DNA of 64,000 nucleotides from Curtobacterium flaccumfaciens (GTDB taxonomy: Bacteria > Actinomycetota > Actinomycetes > Actinomycetales > Microbacteriaceae). Of the stretch, positions 57,918 through 64,000 are shown one piece after another. The position numbers and the translations under genes were made by a program. The notes beneath the pieces were generated by a model that worked only from the letters and a program-made list of their open reading frames with translations, was not told the origin of the DNA and did no database searches. Where the stretch lies: NCBI GenBank assembly GCA_029689965.1, contig CP121450.1:1364001-1428000 (forward strand), given 5' to 3'. The first letter of the stretch is position 1; every line of letters starts with the position of its first letter.

Positions 57918-58392
57918 GTGACCGCGGAACGGGACGACGCCGAGCGACTGCTGCGCGCCCAGCTCGACCGGCTCTGGGTCCGGCAGACGCTCCGGGCGTC
58001 GCTCATCGAGTCGCGCGGTGGACTCGACCCGACGGCGCGCGTGATCCTCCGGGCGGTGGACCACTTCGGCGCGGTCCGCTCGATGGCCATCGCGGACGCC
58101 ACCGGGCTGTCGCGGCCCGTGATCAGCCGCCGCGTCGCGTCCCTCGTGGAGTCCGGCTACCTCGCTACCGAGCCCGATCCGGCCGACGGGCGCGCCAGCC
58201 TGGTGTCGATCGCCCCCGCCGGGCGCACGCTCCTCGACACGCTCGACGTCGCCGGCGCCGAGGTCTTCGACGACCTCACCCAGGCGTTCGCGACGGGGGA
58301 GCTGCACATCCTCGCGGGGCTGCGCGCGCCTCAACGACCGCGCCGACGCGGTCCTCGGGGTCGGCGCGACGGCACGACGCGACCCGGCCTGA
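57918..58392 (+). CDS. MarR family regulator
   Basis: A 157-residue (restored) regulator. Winged helix: SMAIADATGLSRPVISRRVASLVESGYL, split as SMAIADATGLSRPVI and SRRVASLVESGYL, and wing EPDPADGRASLVSIAPAGR. The end is shifted by one extra base near 58330; restored, it reads RLNDRADAVLGVGATARRDPA and stops at 58392. Starts at GTG 57918. Divergent from the DHA2 exporter, its probable target. Confidence 0.82.
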
Positions 58393-58430
58393 GCACGCGG
58401 CCGACGCCCTGCAGGTGCCCGCGAGACCGC

Positions 58431-58466
58431 CTGGAGGCGCGGTGCGGGCCCGCCCCGTCCCTCCAG
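58431..58466. repeat. intergenic palindromic repeat, copy 6
   Basis: CTGGAGGCGCGGTGCGGG left arm with centre GGGCCC and right arm ending CCTCCAG; two to three mismatches. It lies after marR and before the helicase gene. Confidence 0.75.
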
Positions 58467-58517
58467 TCCGTCACTGGTCCGTCACTGCGCACGCCGCATT
58501 CGAGATACCGTTTGCGC

Positions 58518-60375
58518 ATGAGCACGGACACCGCCACCACCACCGAGACCGCCGACGAGGGGCCCGTGGTGACCTTCGCCGACCTCGGCCTGAGCGACCC
58601 GGTGCTCAAGGCCGTCAAGGACATCGGCTACGAGACCCCCTCCGCCATCCAGGAGGCGACCATCCCGACGCTGCTCGAGGGACGCGACGTCGTCGGCCTC
58701 GCGCAGACCGGAACCGGCAAGACCGCGGCGTTCGCGCTGCCGATCCTGTCCCGCATGGAGTCGGGGGCCAAGGTGCCGCAGGCCCTCGTGCTGTCCCCGA
58801 CGCGCGAACTCGCCCTGCAGGTCTGCGAGGCGTTCGAGCAGTTCGCCACGCACCTCAAGCACGTGCACGTCCTGCCCGTCTACGGTGGCCAGGCCTACGG
58901 CGTGCAGCTGTCCGCCCTGCGCCGCGGCGTCGACGTCGTCGTCGGGACGCCGGGCCGCATCATGGACCACATCGCCAAGGGCACGCTCGACCTGTCCGAG
59001 CTCAAGTACCTCGTGCTCGACGAGGCCGACGAGATGCTCAAGATGGGCTTCGCCGAGGACGTCGAGACGATCCTCGCCGAGACACCGGACGACAAGCAGG
59101 TCGCGCTCTTCTCCGCGACGATGCCCGCGCAGATCCGCCGCATCTCGCAGCAGTACCTCACCGACCCGGCCGAGATCACGGTCAAGACGAAGACGAAGAC
59201 CGCCGCGAACATCACGCAGCGGTACCTCATGGTGTCGTACCCGCAGAAGGTCGACGCGCTCACCCGCATCCTCGAGGTCGAGGACTTCGAGGGGATGATC
59301 GTCTTCGTCCGCACCAAGAGCGAGACCGAGACCCTCGCTGAGAAGCTCCGCGCCCGTGGCTACGCAGCAGCAGCCATCAGCGGTGACGTCGCCCAGGCGC
59401 AGCGCGAGCGCACCGTCAACCAGCTGAAGTCCGGCAAGCTCGACATCCTCGTCGCCACCGACGTCGCCGCCCGTGGCCTCGACGTTGACCGGATCACGCA
59501 CGTCGTGAACTTCGACATCCCCGTCGACATCGAGTCCTACGTGCACCGCATCGGCCGCACCGGACGCGCCGGCCGCAAGGGCGACTCGATCAGCTTCGTC
59601 ACGCCGCGTGAGCGCCGCCTGCTCTCGGCGATCGAGCGGCACACCAAGCAGCCGCTCACCCAGATGCAGCTGCCGACCATCGAGGACGTCAACGAGACGC
59701 GTCTCACCCGCTTCGACGACGCCATCACCGCCGCCCTCGAGCAGCAGGACCGCATCGCGGCGTTCCGCGACATCATCGCCCACTACGTGTCGCACCACGA
59801 CGTGCCGGCCGACGACGTCGCCGCGGCGCTGGCCGTGGTGGCACAGGGCGAGGACCCGCTGCTGCTCGACCCGAAGTCGGACGAGCTCCGCAACCAGGTC
59901 GACCGCGATCAGCGCCGCGGGGACCGCCGAGACCGCGACGACGACCGCGGCGGACGAGGGGACCGTGCCGACCGGGGTCCACGCCGCTCGCAGCCGATGA
60001 CCGCGTACCGCATCGAGGTCGGCCGTCGTCACCGTGTCGAACCGCGCCAGATCGTCGGTGCGCTCGCGAACGAGGGCGGTCTGCGCCGTGACGACTTCGG
60101 GCGATCCAGATCCGCCGGACTTCTCGATCGTGGAACTGCCGGCGGACATGGACGGGAGCGTGCTCGGTCGGCTGTCGGACACCCGGATCAGCGGGAAGCT
60201 GATCGAGATCAAGCCCGACCGGCGCGGGGGTGTGCGCAAGTACGACCGCGACGACCGCGGCCCGCGTCGCGACGACCGTGGCCCGCGTCGCGACGACCGT
60301 GGCCCGCGTCGCGACGACCGTGGCCCGCGTCGGGACGACCGGGACGACCGCCCGGCGCGCAAGCCCCGCCACTGA
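58518..60375 (+). CDS. DEAD-box RNA helicase (DeaD/CsdA type)
   Basis: An ATP-dependent RNA helicase of 619 residues (restored). Motifs in order: Q motif TPSAIQ, I AQTGTGKT, Ia PTRELA, II DEAD, III SAT, IV FVRTK, V ARGLD, VI HRIGRTGRAGR. The C-terminus carries a DbpA-like RNA-binding domain (TAYRIEVGRRHRVEPRQIVGAL, in part; then IQIRPDFSIVELP) and a basic Asp/Arg-rich tail with four DDRGPRR repeats. Two closely spaced missing bases near 60101 and 60114 interrupt the RNA-binding domain. ATG 58518 is used. Probably helps ribosome assembly or mRNA turnover, often cold-induced. Confidence 0.92.
60250..60333 (+). repeat. four 21-base tandem repeats in the helicase tail
   Basis: Units begin GACGACCGYGGCCCGCGTCG and are in frame with the helicase, each encoding DDRGPRR. 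The units differ at two positions at most. A repeat number change would lengthen or shorten the basic tail without shifting frame. Confidence 0.9.
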
Positions 60376-60387
60376 GCCCGGCCACCG

Positions 60388-60433
60388 ACGGACGGGAGGC
60401 ACGGTGCGGGCCCGCACCGTGCCTCCCGTCCGT
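60388..60433. repeat. intergenic palindromic repeat, copy 7
   Basis: A perfect 46-base palindrome, left arm ACGGACGGGAGGCACGGTGC, centre GGGCCC, between the convergent helicase and HEPN genes. Compared with copy 1, G-C to A-T changes are matched on both arms. Confidence 0.85.
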
Positions 60434-60434
60434 C

Positions 60435-60839
60435 TCACCGTCGCGTGAGCTCGTCCATCCGGTCGACCAGGCGCTCGAGGGTCGACAGAAGGGCTTGCAC
60501 CTGCGCCGGGGTGACGCGTGAGGCGGAGTACTGGAAGTTCGTCTTCTCATCCAGCAGCCGCTTGAGGTGGACGCCCGGCTGCCGGTCGGGGCGGCACGCC
60601 TCGTCCACCAGCCGTCGTGACTCCGCGTGGTCCTCGCCGGCGTGCCGGATGCCGAGCAGGTGCCCGCAGATCGCGTCCGCGGCGGCGATCGCACCGAGCA
60701 CCGCGTTGGAGCCGCTCACCTTGCGGTCCGCCGGATCGTCGGAGCTCGCGAGCAGACGAGCGGCATCGCGGTAGGCCACGGCCTCTGCCCGACGGGCTGC
60801 GACATCGTTCGCCGACATCGGGCGGGTACGCGGTGGCAT
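60435..60839 (-). CDS. HEPN-domain-like protein (probable toxin/RNase of a MNT-HEPN pair)
   Basis: A 134-residue helical protein: AEAVAYRDAARLLASS, SNAVLGAIAAADAICGHLLG, then RHAGEDHAESRRLVDEA. The R-x5-H in RHAGEDH fits the Rx4-6H active motif of HEPN ribonucleases, and the AADAIC helix is common in actinobacterial HEPN partners of nucleotidyltransferases. Its ATG overlaps the stop of the MNT gene by one base (TGATG), so the two are translated together. Toxin function is inferred from family and pairing, not shown by sequence. Confidence 0.65.
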   Translation of the reverse strand: MPPRTRPMSANDVAARRAEAVAYRDAARLLASSDDPADRKVSGSNAVLGAIAAADAICGHLLGIRHAGEDHAESRRLVDEACRPDRQPGVHLKRLLDEKTNFQYSASRVTPAQVQALLSTLERLVDRMDELTRR

Positions 60840-61432
60840 CAGAGGAGCTCCTGGAGCTCGGTGCCGTACAGCGTGCGAGCGTCGGCGCGGAGCGAGTCCA
60901 CGATCGGGTCGGCGGAATCGACAGCCTCGCGGAGTTGTTCGCGGGTGAAGTCCAGCACCGCGCACTCGTTACCGGTCCAGGCTCGGACCCGGTCGCCGAG
61001 CCGCACCGCGAACTCGTCCACCGGTTCTGCACCGGCGATCACGACGAGGTCGAGATCAGAGTCGTCGCGGGCGGTTCCACGTGCCACCGAGCCGAACACA
61101 GCGACCGAGAGCGCATCCGGCTGCTCCGCGCGGATCAACTCGACGAGGCGGCGCTCGAGTTCGCTGCCGGCATCGAGCGAGAGCTGGATGGCGGGCCAGA
61201 GCAGGTGTTCGCGGTTCGCGCGGTAGACGGAGTGCTGCAGTCCTCGTTCGACGTGCACCAGCCCGATGGCCTCGAGCCGGTCGAGCGCTCGTTTCGTGGT
61301 GGTGTGCTGCGCGGCGCCGCTCAGACGTGCGACCTGCCGCCCGGTCATGCCCGCCTCAGTGCGTGCGAGAACTCGCAGCGCATCTGCCTGCGAGTCGGCC
61401 AGGAGCGAGGCCAGTGGTTCGGCGATCCTCAT
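60839..61432 (-). CDS. HTH-MNT nucleotidyltransferase (probable antitoxin)
   Basis: A 197-residue protein. The N-terminal part is a winged helix (DALRVLARTEAGMTGRQVARL, in part; TTKRALDRLEAIGLV). The C-terminal part is a minimal nucleotidyltransferase: FGSVARGTARDDSDLDLVV with GS and D-x-D. MNT enzymes can silence HEPN toxins by AMP/oligoAMP transfer to a tyrosine near the HEPN site. ATG 61432 is used; a GTG at 61447 lies inside the operator region. The fused HTH may let it bind the symmetric element at 61439-61482 and regulate itself. Confidence 0.75.
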   Translation of the reverse strand: MRIAEPLASLLADSQADALRVLARTEAGMTGRQVARLSGAAQHTTTKRALDRLEAIGLVHVERGLQHSVYRANREHLLWPAIQLSLDAGSELERRLVELIRAEQPDALSVAVFGSVARGTARDDSDLDLVVIAGAEPVDEFAVRLGDRVRAWTGNECAVLDFTREQLREAVDSADPIVDSLRADARTLYGTELQELL

Positions 61433-61438
61433 CCCCTC

Positions 61439-61482
61439 AGTGTACACAAAAGCGCACCATGTGGTGCGGGAATGTGTACACT
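61439..61482. promoter_or_regulatory. 44-base symmetric control element of the MNT-HEPN pair
   Basis: AGTGTACAC at 61439-61447 and GTGTACACT at 61474-61482 flank the perfect palindrome GCACCATGTGGTGC (61454-61467). All three share one exact centre (61460.5), and each outer half is itself palindromic (GTGTACAC). The element fills the gap before the MNT start and touches the stop of the epimerase gene upstream. Confidence 0.7.
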
Positions 61483-62403
61483 CACACCCCGGTGACCGTG
61501 CGTCGGCACACCTCGTCCCACGACGTCGGCTCGATGCCGAAGTGCGCGCGGCTCGCCGTGTCGTCGACCATGTACGGAGCCGTCCACTGGTAGCTCATCT
61601 GCGCGATCTCCCGCATCATCGGTGACACGAACCCCATGGCACGGAGCATCCCAGCCGGCAGTCGCCGCACCGTCACGGGCGGTTTCCCCGCCGAGGCGAG
61701 CATCTCGGCGAGGGCCTGCTCCTGCGACCGCGCCGGGTTGCTCGGCACCATCCACGTGCGGCCGTGGGAGTCCTCGTCCGCCGCGGCCGCGACGAGCGTC
61801 CTGGCGACGTCGAGCACGTCCGTGAAGCTGTGCGGCAGGTCGGTCCGGCCGACCATCGACACGGCCTTGCCCTGCAGTGCGGCCGGCAGCACCCGCGTGA
61901 TGTGCCCGTTGGAGCCGACGCCGGGACCGACGTAGTCCGATGCGCGGACCTCCACGGCGCGCGCTCGTCCGGCCTCGTGGGCGGCGAGGGCATCGGCCAC
62001 AGCTTCGCACGGAGCGCGCCCTTGTGGTCGGTGGCGGCGTCCGGCAGGCTCTCGCGCATCGGCCCGTCGACCGGACCGTAGGGGTAGAGGTTGCCCGTGA
62101 TCGCGTACACCGCCCCGGTGCGCTCGGCCGCCGTGAGCAGCGATGCGGCGAGGGGCGGCCAGGTCTGCTCCCACTGCGTGTAGTTCCCCGGGTTCGCGCA
62201 GTTGTACAGGACCGCTGCTCCTTCGGTCACCCGGGTGAGTGCATCCGGTCGGAGGCGTCGAGGGTGACGTGGTCCACTCCTGCCCGGCCGGTGTCGCGTC
62301 CCGACCGGGTGACGACGGTGACGCGTTCCCCGCGCTCGGCGAGGAGCGCGGCGACGTGCCGTCCCACGGGGCCGGCGCCGACGATGACGTGGTGCTGCGA
62401 CAT
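61482..62403 (-). CDS. NAD(P)-binding epimerase-like reductase
   Basis: A 307-residue (restored) extended SDR/epimerase-like protein starting HHVIVGAGPVGRHVAALLAERG (in part VGAGPVGRHVAALL), with AVLYNCANPGNYTQWEQ, ITGNLYPYGPVDGPM (an NLYPYG motif in place of the usual Tyr-x-x-x-Lys context), RASDYVGPGVGSNGH and RTWMVPSNPARSQ. Frames change near 62247 (CCC to CC) and near 62006 (GG to G). It is divergent from the TetR gene at 62551 with two operators between. A xenobiotic or carbonyl reductase is likely. Confidence 0.8.
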
Positions 62404-62448
62404 GACTTCCTGCTCTCCTCGGCGTCTCCGCCGAATGTCGGGATTTTC

Positions 62449-62514
62449 CGAGAGCACTGCTCTCGAAACTCAGCATGCACCCTGGTCGAGAAGATTGCAA
62501 GAGCGGTGCTCTTG
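62449..62514. promoter_or_regulatory. two TetR operators between epimerase and tetR
   Basis: CGAGAGCA-C-TGCTCTCG (62449-62465, perfect) and CAAGAGC-GGT-GCTCTTG (62498-62514, perfect) share the core AGAGC…GCTCT. Their centres are 49 bases apart. A further half site (GCACTGCTCTC) lies at 62521-62531. This is the AT-rich divergent promoter region. Confidence 0.75.
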
Positions 62515-62550
62515 ATTGTGTGCACTGCTCTCACGTGGCAGGGTGGAGGG

Positions 62551-63297
62551 ATGACCGACCGAGCTCCGACCGCCCGCGCACTCGCCCGCGAGGCCGTGCA
62601 CGCGAGCATCCTCGCCGCCGCTCGTGCTCGCCTGACGGAGGAGGGCCCGTCGCAGCTCAGCCTCCGCGCCGTGGCCCGCGACGTCGGGATGGTCTCGTCC
62701 GCCGTCTACCGGTACTTCCCGAGCCGTGACGACCTGCTCACCGCGCTGCTCATCGCCGACTACGACGAGCTCGGCGCCGCCGTGGAGGCCGCCGACGCTG
62801 CGGCCGGCCCGACCCCCGGCGCACGGTGGGTCGCGGTCTGCCGGGCGATCCGCGAGTGGTCGCTCGGGCATCCCGGCGACTTCGCCCTCCTGTTCGGATC
62901 GCCCGTCCCCGGCTACGCGGCACCGCGTGAGACGGTCGAGCCCGCGTCCCGAACGACGCTCGCGATCGTCCGGGTGGTCGCCGATGCGACGGCGGCGCGG
63001 CTCGGCGGGGCGGCGGTTCCGGACAGGAGGCACGGATCGCCCGTCGCGCCGACGGCGGCTCCCGGGATGGTCGGCTCGGCCGTCGCGGACGGCGTGGCGT
63101 CACTGCGCGAGCTCGGTGTCGAACTGCCGGAGGAGGTCCTGGTGCGCACGCTGATGGCCTGGACGACGGTGTTCGGCGCGGTGTCGTTCGAACTCTTCGG
63201 CCACTACGTCGGCTCGGTGTCGGACGGCGCCGCGTACTTCGACGAGGTGGTCGCGCGGCTGGCGGACGACCTCGGGTTCGCTGCATCGTTCGGCTGA
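62551..63297 (+). CDS. TetR family regulator
   Basis: A 248-residue intact repressor: ILAAARARLTEEGPSQLSLRAVARDVGM (seen in part as LSLRAVARDVGM), SSAVYRYFPSRDDLLTALL, then a helical domain with the WSLGHPGDFALLFGSPVPGY block common to the TetR_C_33-like/WHG ligand domain. ATG 62551 follows GGAGGG. Divergent from the epimerase gene, which it probably represses via the two operators. Confidence 0.87.
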   Translation: MTDRAPTARALAREAVHASILAAARARLTEEGPSQLSLRAVARDVGMVSSAVYRYFPSRDDLLTALLIADYDELGAAVEAADAAAGPTPGARWVAVCRAIREWSLGHPGDFALLFGSPVPGYAAPRETVEPASRTTLAIVRVVADATAARLGGAAVPDRRHGSPVAPTAAPGMVGSAVADGVASLRELGVELPEEVLVRTLMAWTTVFGAVSFELFGHYVGSVSDGAAYFDEVVARLADDLGFAASFG

Positions 63298-63342
63298 TCC
63301 AGCCCGCCGACGACGTGTCCCGCACCGACGGAACCGGGTACC

Positions 63343-63387
63343 GACGGGCGGGATGGTGAGGAGACGACCCGCACCGTCCCGCCCGTC
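63343..63387. terminator. hairpin after tetR, related to the palindromic repeats
   Basis: GACGGGCGGGATGGTG and CACCGTCCCGCCCGTC pair at 15 of 16 positions around a 13-base loop. The outer GACGGG arm resembles the repeat family but the core differs. The rest of 63298-63459 holds only GC-rich inverted sequence. Confidence 0.6.
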
Positions 63388-63459
63388 ACCGCACCCGGTC
63401 GCCCGGCGAGCCGGCGGGGCGGGCCGGCGGGACCGCCTCCAGGCCGTCCCACTGGTCCG

Positions 63460-64000
63460 TCAACCGAGGGCTGCCGCGTCCGGCGACGCCGTCGTGAGCG
63501 CAGCGCGGACCGATCCCCACGAGGCGAGCCGCTCGCGGACCGCCTCGTCCCCTCTGTCTCGAGCGCGGCGGCGTGCGCCTGCTCGAGCACCTCGTCGATG
63601 ACGATGCGCCGCCCCGAGCGGGCCGAGGCGATCGCGGCGTCCACCATGGTGAGGCTCATGACGTTGCCGTGGACCTCACCGTCCGGGGTCTCCCCGGAGC
63701 GGACCGCGTGCACGAACGACGCGAGCGCCCCGGCGAGCTCGTTCCCGACGCTCGGTGCCGCGGGCGGCGATCCGGGTACGCCGTCGAGGTCGCTCCACGG
63801 GTCGTGGTCGCCGTCCCAGAGCGCGGTGCCGGCGGAGCCGGACGCTCGCCAGTCGCCGTTCCACGAGGTCTCGGATCCGGCGCGCACCACGAGCCGTCGT
63901 ACACGTAGCGGACGTCGTCGTCGAAGGTGAAGACCGCGACGGCAGCTGCATCGCCCCGGTACCAGGACCAGGACGGGTTCCACGACTCGCAGTACACGGA
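63460..64000 (-). CDS. Gfo/Idh/MocA-type oxidoreductase, C-terminal part
   Basis: The gene enters from the right edge. The visible C-terminal domain has SWNPSWSWYRGDAAAVAVF, VRYVYDGSWVRAGSETSWNGDW (with the middle restored; in part YVYDGSW and GSETSWNGDWR), ELAGALASFVHAVRSGETP and NVMSLTMVDAAIASARSGRR. The last two blocks are the standard C-terminal end of Gfo/Idh/MocA dehydrogenases, which act on sugars and inositols. Bases appear missing near 63889 and 63530. The Rossmann domain is outside the window, so substrate and cofactor cannot be judged. Confidence 0.75.

Noticed and set aside
60250-60333. Possible CRISPR-like array
   Set aside because: Units are contiguous with no spacers, and are in frame with the helicase C-terminus.
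57750-60521. A 923-codon frame joining marR and the helicase
   Set aside because: It runs through the marR stop only because of an extra base near 58330, and crosses a palindromic repeat. Two separate genes with their own starts explain it.

Overview
The window is very GC-rich and densely coded, with Actinobacteria-type codon use, many GTG starts and stop/start overlaps of 1-4 bases. Gene content (MHS and DHA2 transporters, many TetR/MarR regulators, Kup, an actinobacterial HEPN/MNT pair) and a family of intergenic GC palindromes suggest Microbacteriaceae, possibly Curtobacterium. This is inference; no marker gene for genus is present. The only RNA gene seen is tRNA-Gln(TTG).

Layout. 1-3.5 kb: end of an ABC-F ATPase, a VOC protein, a MarR regulator, a membrane protein and the tRNA. 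3.5-10 kb: a TauE/SafE relic, two MHS-type transporters, a 2-hydroxyacid dehydrogenase coupled to a free-standing IclR effector domain, and a LysR regulator. 10.1-25.2 kb: a 16-gene, almost gap-free catabolic operon divergent from lysR: pxpABC, an RraA-like aldolase, a degenerate M24 protein, aldo/keto reductase, beta-hydroxyacid dehydrogenase, aminotransferase, four SDRs, a TIM-barrel isomerase, an idonate-type dehydrogenase, aspartase and a second 2-hydroxyacid dehydrogenase. gnd and a GntR regulator follow. 27.4-27.7 kb: relics of an FCD-type regulator and an IS3 transposase. 28-35.9 kb: flavin monooxygenase, a complete peptide-type ABC importer and an acyl-CoA-dehydrogenase-like monooxygenase. 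36.1-41.7 kb: a 3-oxo-tetronate (C4 sugar acid) locus with DeoR, OtnC, OtnK, a SAF-type oxidoreductase and a GntP permease.

41.7-64 kb is a mosaic of short units: a G3E metallochaperone behind a Zur-like box, a lytic transglycosylase, a DUF488 protein, a serine hydrolase, Kup, several TetR regulators each next to a reductase or epimerase with a visible palindromic operator, an ArsR-CDF metal-efflux pair, a DHA2 drug exporter between TetR and MarR genes, a DEAD-box helicase, a HEPN/MNT toxin-antitoxin-like pair with an unusual symmetric control region, and a truncated Gfo/Idh/MocA oxidoreductase at the right edge.

An essential caution: about 58 single-base indels interrupt roughly 40 of the genes. 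Nearly all are losses of one base in a short G or C run. Restoring one base at each restores an open frame and a total length divisible by three. They hit apparently normal, operonic and housekeeping-type genes alike, so they are best read as uncorrected sequencing errors rather than gene decay. Coordinates below span the restored genes, and the indel positions are given in each entry.
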